The notes beneath the pieces are model-generated. The model searched no databases, was not told the origin of the DNA, and was given only the letters and a program-made list of their open reading frames with translations. Both the position numbers and the translations under genes were made by a program. From NCBI GenBank assembly GCA_019914995.1, contig CM034132.1, forward strand, positions 7,682,662 through 7,746,661: a stretch of 64,000 nt of DNA, written 5' to 3'. Below, piece by piece: positions 34,194 to 45,213 of the stretch (positions are counted from its first letter, which is position 1; the number at the start of each line of letters is the position of its first letter). The stretch is from Acanthochlamys bracteata (taxonomy: Eukaryota > Streptophyta > Magnoliopsida > Pandanales > Velloziaceae).

Positions 34194-35328
34194 TGTCAAG
34201 GTATTACAGAATTTAATTATATTAAAATTTTGATCATAATAAATTTTAATATTTTATTAGAATTAAAACTATTTAGAGTTTGAAATTATATTTTATTAGA
34301 AATCTAATAGATGAGTCTATTTATATGTGTGTAAACATGATTGTAAATAGGAGATTTGGAGTTGAATAAATTTTTCTCTTTCTTTATTATCATGGTTCGA
34401 TAATTCTTAATAATTAGCAAACATTGATGGCTAATTATTTTGGTACTCTGTAAGAATCAATAGAACATTTAGATACATTTTATCCTAAGTATTCTTAGAC
34501 TCAATAGAATAATTAGAGTTATCTCTATTATTTTTATATCAGTTATATCTCTTGTTGATGCTGTTAGTACTTTTTGCTACATCAGTTTGGTAACAGAGTC
34601 AAATCTTTCCTAAAAGAAAATAGCGTCAATGACTCAACAAGCCTTTTAATTTGATATTCGTATGATGAATCAACATAGTAAATGAGGTCTTTCATCCATG
34701 GCATTCTCAAACTAAATAGGATAATTTGGCCCATTTTCAAATTGGCATTCGTGTGACAAATTAACGTAGTTGCAAAGATTTAAAGAGTCATTGAATTATA
34801 GATGGAAATTCGAGAATGAATGTTCTGAAACTTGTGTAGAATGATACAGCATGTATTAAGCTATTACAGAATTTAGTTATATTAAGACTTTTGATCATAA
34901 TAAATTCTAATATTTTATTAGAATTAAAAGTACTTGGAATTTTAGTATATTAAGAGTTTAAGTCATAATAAATTCTAGTGTTTTATTAGAACTAAAAATA
35001 TTTAGAGTTTGAAGTTATGTTTCATTATAACTTAAAGATTATGAGTCTATTCCTATGCGTTTAAGTATGATTGTAAATAGGAGATTTGGAGTAGAATAAA
35101 CTTAAGAGTTTTATCTCTCTTTATTGTTATAGTTCGGTATTCTTTATAAATCAACGAACCTTAATACCTAATTGTTCTAATATTCTGTAAAAATCAATAA
35201 AACATTTAGAAATATTTTATCCTAGACATTCTTAAACTCAATATTATAATTGGAGTTATCTCTATTGTTTTTATATCAGTCATATCTTTTGCTGATAAAA
35301 TTGTCTGTTAGAGTTTTTCGTTGCATCA
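34194..35328 (+). mobile_element. Short non-coding LTR retrotransposon
   Basis: Direct repeats at 34194-34584 (TGTCAAGG to CTACATCA) and 34852-35328 (TGTATTAAG to TTGCATCA) share long stretches such as gattgtaaataggagatttg and gagttatctctatt. TTGGTAACAGAGTC (34587-34600) directly after the left repeat is a Met-tRNA-type primer-binding site, so the element reads on the + strand. The interior is only about 267 bp and non-coding. The right LTR has an extra internal duplication of about 60 bp (taataaattctaNtNttttattagaa occurs twice). No target duplication is visible, and the right edge coincides with the left edge of MULE C. Confidence 0.8.
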
Positions 35329-35390
35329 TATACCTATATAGGAAGCAGTTACGCATACATCGCGTTTGTGTGCATATTCGCGCACATCAC

Positions 35391-35428
35391 TTTCTGACCG
35401 TTGGATCGCTTGATCCAACGGTCAGAAA
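35391..35428. repeat. Perfect palindrome in the left TIR of MULE C
   Basis: Arms TTTCTGACCGTTGGATC and GATCCAACGGTCAGAAA (17 bp each) around GCTT. The same palindrome, inverted, sits at 42344-42381. Confidence 0.95.
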
Positions 35429-36169
35429 ACACGCGCTCTCGGCAACATTTTTCTCTTTACGGAGTTACTGTAGCATGGCATTTTTGTCATTTACTCTCTT
35501 CTTTTCATTTCTCTTCTCTTCTCTTCGCTGCAGCGAAGAATTTCTTCTTCCTCGAGCGACTCTTTTTTCCCTCTCGCTCCCGATCGAATTCCTCCGGCCA
35601 ACCATTACTTCTTCCCCGCCGGTGATTTGATTTTTCCTTCGTCCTTGTCCTTCCTTCATCTGTCTCTTTAAACTTTTAGTTCAGTGCAACCGTAACCTCC
35701 AAATCCTGCTATTTCTCCCACGTCAGCCGGAGCATTCGAACGCCGGCCGATGATCGAAGTTGGATCACATAATCTGGTAAGTTTTTTTCTCCTCTTTCTT
35801 CTATGCCATCCACCATCACCAATTTTTTCAGTTACCTTCTTTATCTTACCGCTTAATTGGAGACAAAGAAGAAACTTGATCGCCACGACGACGTGAGAAA
35901 TTACTCGCTTAAGTCTTAATTTCTATTCTCCTCCTTCTTCTATGTCTTTCATCATTCTCAATTTCATCAATTGCCACCGTCCAAATGTTCCGACGTTCGT
36001 CACCTCCTCGGCTATTATTTTTTTTTTATTTTTTTATTTTTTTTGCAGCCGGTGACTATCTAATGTGATTATCATCTGTTGTGATTTTGTTTTGTTATCT
36101 GAATATGAGAGTTGTATTTATTGATTGTGTTGTTGACATTGTTGTTTGAAGGTGGCAATTACACTGGCG

Positions 36170-36352
36170 ATGAGCTCGATGACTAATTACAGAGCCATTA
36201 TGGAGGAGTGTACAAACTGGTGGTATGAATTTCTCGGTATGCATAGCATGAACAAATCTTTGCCTTTGCCTTTTGTTTCTAAAGATTTTATTTTCAGGAT
36301 TTCTGAAGAGGAAGAAGTAAAGGGAGCAACAAAATTAATCCATTCAGTTTAA
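36170..36352 (+). other. Open reading block inside the left TIR of MULE C
   Basis: From ATG at about 36170 the frame encodes about 60 residues beginning MSSMTNYRAIMEECTNWWYE and ending GATKLIHSV. The inverted copy at 41427-41609 encodes nearly the same residues but has GTG in place of the ATG. I recognise no family. It could be a captured exon, a 5' exon of the element's own transcript, or chance. Confidence 0.3.
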
Positions 36353-37039
36353 TTTGTTTATTATCTTTCTAAAAAGTGTTGATCGTTCCCTACTGATTCA
36401 CTGATTTCTATTGAAAATTTTTTGTTCTTTGCTGCTGAATGTGTTCAATCCAGTATTGAGCCAGCAAAGCAGTGATGCCAGATCAATTCCTTTCCTAGTG
36501 TTGCTTAGGAGCATTGGATCATTGCTGGCTTAGACAGGTTGGGCAAAGTCTAGCTGATGACTTAGAGTATCTAAATTAACCAGGATTTGATGTTTTTCAT
36601 TTTGCTTTAAGGTTTGCCAGTTATATATTGCTTGTGCTTTAGTTCTATGAGTTGCTCGTGCTTGTGTTTTTCAGGTTGGAGCGTTTAGTTTTTTCAGGAT
36701 TGCTGAATGCATGCGGGAGCTTCTACATTAGCTCGATCACTGCTGGCTGAAACAAAAGTGATGACGTTGCAGGTTGAAAACTATTTTGTGGCTGCCTGGA
36801 CACTTGAGATTATGAAGTGGTCATTAGGAAGCCTTGTGATGAGAAGTGGCAGTTAGGACTTCCTCTTTTTTAAGTTATGTATTAGTGGTTCATCCTATAC
36901 GCATTGAATATGAAATGCGAATGTTAATTGGAAACCACTTTTGTTTAAGTAGTGCTATATTATTTCCTTCTTGTAAAGATGAATTGTTAAGTGAAATGTG
37001 AATTTTTTTGTCGGTAACATTTCTAATGTGAATGTTTAT

Positions 37040-37250
37040 TTTTTTTTTGTGAATGGAATGTGAATCTTAAAGTGGAATGTGAATGTGAATGAAAGTGAAT
37101 GGAATGCGAATGTCTAAGTGGAATGTGAATGTGAATGAAAGTGAATGGAATGTGTATGGAAATGCAAACAGTGAATGCATTATATGGAATGCATTGATAG
37201 TAAATGAAAGTGAATGGAATGTGATTGTCATCTATAATGAATGGAATGGA
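37040..37250 (+). repeat. Degenerate tandem repeats of gtgaatggaat type in MULE C
   Basis: gtgaatggaatgtgaat-like units repeat with small changes, followed to about 37440 by repeats of ttccattgcagtaatg. They lie between the left TIR and the transposase 3' end and are non-coding. Confidence 0.8.
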
Positions 37251-37434
37251 ATATAATGAGAACTTTTTATGAATGTGATGCTGCCCTTGTGTAATCTAAT
37301 GCTGTTCTATTGAAGTAATGCTTTCAAATGGGGTTCCATTGCAGAAAAGTAATACAGTAATGTACTGTAATGTAATGCAGGATTTCCATTGCAGTAATGT
37401 AGTGTTGTTCCATTGCAGTAATGCTGCTCCATTG

Positions 37435-37660
37435 GTCAAACAATCAATTTAGTCAAACAGTCAAATGAATTATTGCAATGTTATGATACAGTCAAATAGA
37501 TAAATTTAGTCAAACAGTCAAATGAAGTATTGCAATGTTATGATTGGTCAAACAGTCAACATATAATTTTAGTCAATAGTCAAATAGTCAAATAAAAGTC
37601 AAACAGTCAAACTTAGTCAAACTCATCCAAAAAGTCAAATAGTCAAGCAGTCACATTTAT
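37435..37660 (+). repeat. Degenerate tandem repeats of agtcaaacagtcaaat type in MULE C
   Basis: agtcaaacagtcaaatga recurs many times; a larger unit (agtcaaacagtcaaatga, then attgcaatgttatga) is present twice about 60-65 bp apart. Non-coding. Confidence 0.8.
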
Positions 37661-37895
37661 ATACAATTAAACATAAATATTGTACATAACCCAAAAAGTT
37701 GTACAAAGACAACAAAAGTTGTAACTAACTCTATATCATTCTACTCCAAATGAACAATTAACTCTTCATCAAAACTTTCTCCATCTTCACTCGTGTCTTT
37801 GTCTTCATCATTATTGTCATCTCCAATTATTATAGTAAGAAAGTGGTAAAAAATGTCAATTTCAAATTTCATATATTTTTAAAAGTTAGTAGCTT

Positions 37896-40147
37896 CTAAT
37901 AAATACTAAGCAAATGTTTGTAGTACTTACTTGTCTTCTTCTTTTTATTTGAATTTTCAGGACAATTTCGTTTATCATGTTTAACACCTTGTTTGTTGTA
38001 GTAAGCACATTTTCTGAGTGTCTTTGCTTTGGCTTTTACAGTAGCTTTCTCTAAACCTCCTTTTATTCTACTATTACATTTATAAGCATTTCCCTCCTTT
38101 TTTCTTCCCTTAGTTTGTGAGATATGAGGATTCAATAGTAGAAGTTGAGAGGCGTCAAATGGGGCTTGCAAGTTCTCATTAATAGTACATGAATCGGCAA
38201 CTGGAGTCTTACCCCGATCATTGCTTTTTCTTATTTCTTTGAGCCGTTGTGATCCATCTTGTAATGCTTGCAGTAGCACTTGGTATCCCTCTTCTGTCTC
38301 AGCTGCTTCGTAAACCAATTGATTGAAAACCGTATGGAGTTGGAGAGTCCTCAATAGCATAGAATTTTTATGATAATGTACTAGCCCATTGTTGTACTGA
38401 GCTCTATATTTATTAGCCCTCTTCATCCACCTTTTAAGAACAAATATGGTCTGGTATTTCTATATCACGACTTTGAAAAATTTTTATGAGATGCCCATAA
38501 GAAATTCCCATAAACTCAAAAAGTCTGCAGTCACATTTGCCTTCCTTTGTGGCTGGATTGAATTTCGCCTTCCACTCACGACAATCACCTTCTATTCGAA
38601 ATCTATAGATGTACGTCATGTAGCCATCATTGCTCTTTTCATCATCAATCAGGACATACTCAGTTTGAGCTTTTTCATATTTTTTTTGAACCTGTTGTAG
38701 ACATTTCTAGTATACACATTCGCCGCACACTTCAAAATAAAGGCATTATTATCCACAATATGAGATGAATGTTCACTTGTATAGTCATCATTTTTTTTCT
38801 TTTCAACAATTCCTCTCAAACACTTGTCATTTTTCAATACAAATTCACGGAGAGTTGTTGATGGTTGAAAAAAATTCTTATACATACCATTCATACCTTC
38901 GAAACGCCCCGTTGTATTTGTGCCTGCATAAAATATATCCAAGTGATAGACGGGTGCCCATTTTTCTCTAATCTCATATGTTCCTTTAAGCCATTCGTTC
39001 TCCTGCAACTTATATGTAAACATCAATTCTTCCCATCTTGTCTCAAATGTGATAGGAATATAGCTTTTTCGAATGCACCGCTTGATGTCTTTTTTGAATC
39101 TTGAACTCTTAAAATAAATGTGTGGAAGCTTTTCGGCAAACTTTTTCATTATATGCCATAAGCAAAATCTGTGGCGTGTATTTGGAAATACCTTTGTAAT
39201 TGCTGCAGTCATAGCTCTGTTTTGATCAGTAATAATTGAAAGAGGAGCACGGCCGCCCATAGATCCAAGCCAAGTCTCAAAAAGCCAATAAAAATATTCC
39301 TCAGTCTCATCCAAAAGTAATGCACAACCAAACTGAATTGATTGCATATGATGGTTGACTCCAGTGAATGGCGCAAATGGCATATCATATACATTCGTCC
39401 GGTAGGTGGTGTCAAAAAATAACACGTCTCCAAAATACTGGTATTGAGTACGTGACCGTCCATCTTTCAAAAAAATTTTATTGCTCTTGCGTCATTGTCC
39501 ATCTGTATTGCATAAAAAAAATTTGGATCCTCTGTACTCTTCTTTTTGAAGAAATTCAGCACTGCGGTAGCATCGCCACTGATAGGTTTTTTGTACTCTT
39601 TTGAGCGACACAAATGGTTCCAACAATCTCCGTCATTAAAACCTTGTATTGGTCCATCAAGTATATTTGTAATCTTACTAATGGGCAAACCTTCATCCCG
39701 AAATGCGTCGATCAAACTCTTAGCTGCAGCAAGCATATTTCTACAAACAGGCATGCATAGTTTTTTTGCTGGGCTAACTAGGTTGTGATTGTGATCTTCT
39801 TCAAAACCCACCACCTTCCATAATTCATTACCTTGCTTTTTCACCCTCATTGTTGCTTGACATCCACATTTTACTGTACTTGTGCTTCTCTTCTTCTTTC
39901 CTTCTTTATCGGATCCTTCACCTGTATTTTGTGATCGATGGCCTCTATGATTTCCAAAACGATCACATGTCATTTGGCAAATACTCACCTCATTTGATTT
40001 AAAAATTCTTTTCTGAGTAGTTCGAGTAACGGCACTAAATCCTTTAACTTTTCCATAGTTGATATAAAACTATTTCGCATTTTCGAGACTTTCAAAAGTC
40101 ATCCCTATATATGGAGTTGGAAAAGACGAAAACACAGCCTCGAAACC
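37896..40147 (-). pseudogene. FAR1-type MULE transposase pseudogene of element C
   Basis: In transcript order: a FAR1 DNA-binding start (MTFESLENAK, then a stop, then FYINYGKVKGFSAV; about 40110-40010); a possible intron; the rest of the FAR1 domain (VKCGCQATMRVKK, FEEDHNH) in 39988-39467; the MULE transposase core in 39470-38649, with FDTTYRTNVYDMPFAPF, SIITDQNRAMTAAITKVF and the RFCLWHI motif; a SWIM region (CDCRLFEFMGISYGH, 38619-38434) in which the third Cys is Tyr; and a C-terminal zinc-knuckle region (CAYYNKQGVKHDKRNC), also with a Cys replaced by Tyr. Frames break near 39470 (consistent with loss of one G), near 38690 and near 38440. Intact relatives excise and insert Mutator-like elements; plant FAR1/FHY3 light-signalling factors derive from this family. 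This copy is inactive but the best preserved of the three. Confidence 0.9.
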
Positions 40148-40989
40148 TACAAATTTATAAGAAAAGAAATATCATTCTCTCTTAGACAATGAATGGACAT
40201 TGTGTTTAATATGTATTTTATGCCTCTAAATAAAATACCTGTGAATTCATGTGCTATATAGAGAGGAAGGAAAGGAGAAGAAGAGAAATTAGATGTCTGG
40301 AAAAAAAAAAGCAAAGAAACGGAGTAGAGAATGAGAAAGAGAACAATAAAACAGAGAGACAGAGAGTTGCCGAGAAAAGTTTCTCCCGCGCGTAGGTGCA
40401 CTTTCCCGCTCAGCCCATTAGCTAACACAAGTGAAATAACAAAACGCCCTTAATACAAGTGTTTTTTATTTGCTTGCTGCCAGTGCTGAATCTAAGTCAT
40501 ATATCTTCACATTTTTATCATCATTCATAGCAAGAATTCACAATCAATAGAGTTCATTCATAGCAAGACATTTGTAAGAATTCACAACAAACTTTATTTT
40601 CTATTGATAACAAAAATTTATTACAATAAAAGTTTACATAACACTTTCACAACACCTTACATTACACTTTCACATTACATTTACCAAAAGAAAACAATTT
40701 TTTGTCTGCCAAAATTTACAGAAAAGCTAAAATAACATAGCTTAGCAGAGAACATTTTTCCTCTGCCAAAACTTCTACTTCAAATATGTAGATGATATCC
40801 ATATGATAATAGGAATGTAGAGAAGAAGGAACTTCAAAACTTCTACTTCAAAGCTGGAAGAACATAGACCATCAAAAAATTTCCCAGTAGCCAAGAAATA
40901 ATAAACGCTCCAACCCTGAAAGACACAAACATGAGCAACTCATAAAACTAAAGCAGAGATAAACACATTATATACTTATTTTTTAAGCC

Positions 40990-42459
40990 ACAAACTAGTT
41001 TTCAACCTGCAACGTCATCACTTCTGTTTGAGCCAGCAGTGATCGAGCTAATATAGGAGCTCCCGCATGCATTCAGCAATCCTGAAAAAACTAAACGCTC
41101 CAACCTGAAAAACACAAGCACGAGCAACTCATAGAACTAAAGCACAAGCAATATATAACTGGCAAACCTTAAAGCAAAATAAAAAACATCAAATCCTGGT
41201 TAATTTAGATACTCTAAGCCATCAGCTAGACTTTGCCCAACCTGTCTAAGCCAGCACTGATCCAATGCTCCTAAGCAACACTAGGAAAGGAATTGATTTG
41301 GCATCACTTCCTTGCTGGCTCAATACTGGATTGAACACATTCAACAGCAAAGAACAAAAAATTTTCAATAGAAATCAGTGAATCAGTAGGGAACGATCAA
41401 CACTTTTTAGAAAGATAATAAACAAATTAAACTGAATGGATTAATTTTGTTGCTCCCTTTGCTTCTTCCTCTTCAGAAATCCTGAAAATAAAATCTTTAG
41501 AAACAAAAGGCAAAGGCAAAGATTTGTTCATGCTATGCATACCGAGAAATTCATACCACCAGTTTGTACACTCCTCCATGATGACTCTGTAATTAGTCGT
41601 CGAGCTCACCGCCAGCGTAATTGCCGCCAGCGTACAACAATGTCAACAACACAATCAATAAATACAACTCTCATATTCAGATAACAAAAAAAAATCACAA
41701 CAGATGATAATCACATTAGATAGTCACCGGCTACAAAAAAAAAAAACAAAAAAAAAATAAATAACAGTCGAGGAGGTGACGAACGTCGGAGCATTTGGAC
41801 GGTGGCAATTGACGAAATTGAGAATGATGTAAGACATAGAAGAAGGAGGAGAATAGAAATTAAGACTTAAGCGAGTAATTTCTCACGTCGGCCGGCGATC
41901 GAAGTTTCTTGCTGAGCCGACCGACGGTAAGATAAAGAAGGTAATTGAAAAAATTGGTGATGGTCGATGGCATAGAAGAAGGAGGAGAAGAAAACTTACC
42001 AGATTATGTGATCCAACTTCGATCGTCGGCCGGCGTTCAAACGCTCCGGCTGACGTGAGAGAAATAGCAGGATTTGGAGGTTACGGTTGCGCGGAACTAA
42101 AAGTTTGAAGAGACAGATGAAGGAAAGACAAGGACGAAGGAAAAATCAAAGCACCGGCGGGGAAGAAGTAATGGTTGGCCGGAGGAATTCGATCGGGAGC
42201 CGGAGGGAAGAAAGAGTCGCTCGAGGAAGAAGAAATTCTTCGCTGCAAGAGAAGAGAAGAGAAATGAAAAGAAGAGAGTCAATGGCAAAAATGCCATGCT
42301 ACAGTAACTCCGTAAAGAGAAAAATGTTGCCGAGAGCGCGTGTTTTCTGACCGTTGGATCAAGCGATCCAACGGTCAGAAAGTGATGTGCGCGGATGTGC
42401 ACACAAACGCGATGTACGTGTAACTGCTTCCATATATATATATATCTATATAAGTATAT
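40990..42459 (-). repeat. Right TIR of MULE C
   Basis: The reverse complement matches 35329-36793. A partial extra copy of the inner end (aaacgctccaaccctgaaag, then gagcaactcataaaacta, 40908-40955) lies just inside it. The palindrome is at 42344-42381. The outer end carries an expanded TA repeat not present on the left. Confidence 0.9.
42344..42381. repeat. Perfect palindrome in the right TIR of MULE C
   Basis: Same 17-bp arms as at 35391-35428, with AAGC as spacer (the reverse complement of GCTT), as expected for an inverted copy. Confidence 0.95.
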
Positions 42460-43778
42460 ATCATTCTCATGGATAGAAACATTAGAAGTTTTTGTTATTG
42501 AAGTATCATTAATTGATTAAGTTCCATGATGAATCATTTGATATTTAACTTCATGTTCAATGCTTAGTAGCCGAAGTTTAAGTTGTTCAACTCTACAACT
42601 TTGGCATCTTGTGCTCTATAAAGAATTGTTAGGATAAGAAATCCTAATTACTTAGTTTGAAAATTGTGAACCAATCGCGATCCTTGGAATTGTGAGAAAC
42701 GCAACACATTCTCTGAGGATTTCCTCTATTAGTCCTCCATTCACCTTAGTCCTACGTTTTTATTTTTCTCATTATGTTTAAGAAAATAACACATTTTCTT
42801 TTGAGCAAGTTAGGGAAGATTTGATAGTACTTATAAAATAGACTTTATAGAATGAAGGACATTTTAAAAATACTTTAAAAAATAAGTTTTATATTATTAC
42901 CTAAAAAAATAATAATAAGCAATATAAATTCTTATGACATACAATTTTTTATATATTTTAATTTTAATATAAATTCTGTAAAATATTGTAAAAATTTAGC
43001 TAAAAAATATAGACCAAATAATTGTAATGAAATACTATCCAAATGCATTAGTAACGGTGCCTCAGTACTGTCATGTAGTGGAACTCCTTGGAACTCCTGA
43101 TTGTTGAATCATTACACAGTTGACATTTTCTAAAAATATGGTTTTCTATTGACGTAATATATAAAGTTATCATTATTTACAATCTTAGACTTATCTTCAT
43201 GTATAGAATATTTTTGTAAGTAGTAGAACTAAAGGCACGTTTGAGATAGCTATAAAAAAAAAGAGTCATCCCAAAAAAACAATTAACCTTATAATTTTCG
43301 AAAAACGTTATACATTTCATAATGTATTATTTATCCGTATCGTCTAAACTTTGTCAAAGTTCAAAACGACCTACAAATGCTGATGCGAAAAATGCAATAA
43401 GACTTTACTTCAATGGGGAAGTTGGAAGTTTTTGGTAACTTTGAAATAGTACATATTTGTACATCCCTAATGCACTACAATTGTTTCGCTTTAGCACTTA
43501 TAACTCTTATGGTTTTGTGTTGGCTATTATCTATTGAGAATGGGACTTAATTATTTCTTCTTACATTAAAACAAACAAACTAAGAGTTAAACTCAAATTT
43601 TAAACAAAAAGGCTAGACTAGAACTATTTTGAGCTAAGGGGCTAAACTGAAATTATTATAAAAGGGATGTGGCTATAAATATTAGTTCGCCCTTTGAATA
43701 CATGCATTTAATAAAACTTTAGAAGTCCTTGATTCAAAATTTTATTTATATTTATATTTATATTATTATTAAGTGTAT
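42460..43778. other. Intergenic, no gene recognised
   Basis: AT-rich DNA without a supported coding region, RNA gene or clear repeat boundary. Confidence 0.4.
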
Positions 43779-44454
43779 TGTAAGATCGGATCTCCACACT
43801 AAAAAATTGGCCAATTTTTTAAATGTTCGCCACTTATAAGCACATACCTATTTCAATATCTAGTCAATATGAGATTATTAATGAATGTGGGCTATTAAAT
43901 CCACCAAGATAGTGTTCCTTGGTCTAACCCAAAGTGAGTTGCTGGACCACTTATAAATTAGATAACACAATCTTCACAGGTACCATTTCAAGCCCATACA
44001 CTATTAATTCGGCCATAACACCAAGCTAATCCGTCTTTCACTCGAGCCCACCAAACCCTACACGCTACCAATTCGGATCTAATTCAACTTCAAGGTCTAA
44101 CAATCTGTTCTCCAATAACACGCCAGTTGGCTCCACTTTATCCGACTTTGATACTAATTTTATGATCGAGTTTTCACACTAAAAGAATTGTTCAATCTTT
44201 TAAGAGTTAGCATCTTCTACTTATAATCACATATCCATTTCAATATCTAGTTAATGTAGAACTATTAAGGCACATGGTCGGTTAAGCTGAACTAGTTAGG
44301 GTCCACTTGGCCCGATTCAAAACGAGTTACTAAATATCATCTTACGTCCCTCTACCAACCGGCCCTAACCCACCAAGCTAGTCCCTTTTTTATTCTGATC
44401 TATCAAACCCTACACACTACTAATTCGGATCTAGTTCAACATGAAGATCCAACA
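43779..44454 (-). mobile_element. TRIM-like miniature LTR retrotransposon, copy 3
   Basis: Direct repeats 43779-44102 (TGTAAGATCGG to GGTCTAACA) and 44163-44454 (TGATCGAG to GATCCAACA) flank an interior of only 60 bp. On the minus strand the LTRs start TGTT and end CA, and a primer-binding-like site TTAGTATCAAAGTC follows the right (5') LTR. Flanking 5-mers TGTAT and TGTAC differ at one base and are a plausible target duplication. No coding capacity. The LTR sequence is a different family from 9473-10309 and 54934-55591. Confidence 0.8.
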
Positions 44455-45213
44455 TGTACGAGAGACATAAAAAAGGTGGAATTTGTAATTTATAAATTGC
44501 ATGTACAAAATTTCATTTTTATGATTGTATTACGTCTGATTCTAATTTTAAAAGGTAAGAAATAATTTTGGAAATAATATTTATCGAAACAAATTATAAG
44601 TAAGATTTTTGTGAAATGCACATTTTGTGTTGTAGATAATAGAAAAGTTTATAAATGCATTTTATCTAATTCCTAAGTGTATAAGAATAGTTTGTGAAAT
44701 GTTTATTTTCTAAATGTATTCTAATTTTGGTTGCAAATGTTTATGAAAGCACAACTCGAAGTAATTAAATGAGGTTCCTCATGCGCATGTATAATCTATT
44801 TCAGTTATATCATTTGCTTTAGTTTAGTTAAAAAAATCTAAATTAACTGGTTTGTATTGAGAATATAATATTTTAAATATGTAAAATAAAAATAGTAAAT
44901 AGATAGTATGCCAACAAAATTTTTAATATGAAATTAAGTCGACTTATGAAGCTAATTAATATTTTAATAGACGATAACAAAATCAGAGTATTTTTCGTGA
45001 AATAATATGTTTCTAACTTTGAGTGCATAGCATTTGAAAATGCTTATTTTGGATACAAAAACTTTATAAAGGAACGTTGCAGTTCGTAATGTTTCAATTG
45101 GAATATTATTCAATGATAATGCCCTTTTTAGGTGCTACCTTAGATTTCGAAAACTTACACAATACTAACATTCATGCGTAATATGATAGTGATTAAGGAC
45201 TTGACATAACAGC
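44455..45213. other. Intergenic, 3' side of the phloem protein gene
   Basis: AT-rich, no gene recognised. The right end is expected to hold the 3' UTR of the phloem protein 2 gene on the minus strand. Confidence 0.4.

Larger units (their letters stand above)
35329..36793 (+). repeat. Left TIR of MULE C
   Basis: The match with the right TIR runs from atatac..tatata through ggaagcagtta, the palindrome, a G+C-richer block with cttctcttc repeats, a long T tract near 36018, an open-frame block (36170-36352) and on to gttgcaggttgaaaacta. The layout (G+C-rich leader, intron-like T-rich tract, open block) resembles a transcription unit facing inward. Confidence 0.9.
35329..42459 (-). mobile_element. 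MULE C: Mutator-like element with about 1.46-kb TIRs and FAR1-type transposase
   Basis: Left (35329-36793) and right (about 40990-42459) regions are near-identical inverted copies, outside a transposase pseudogene on the minus strand and several tandem-repeat blocks. Both TIRs carry the same 38-bp palindrome about 60-80 bp from the outer end. The low divergence between TIRs marks it as the youngest of the three MULEs here. The exact ends are blurred by TA-repeat sequence at the right edge (42432-42459), and the 9-bp target duplication was not resolved. Confidence 0.9.

Noticed and set aside
35250..35630. 126-codon frame and its partner at 42097-42402 (-)
   Set aside because: Both lie in the TIRs of MULE C and cross the terminal palindrome. 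They are low-complexity (Phe/Ser/Leu-rich), and the left one starts inside an adjacent LTR.
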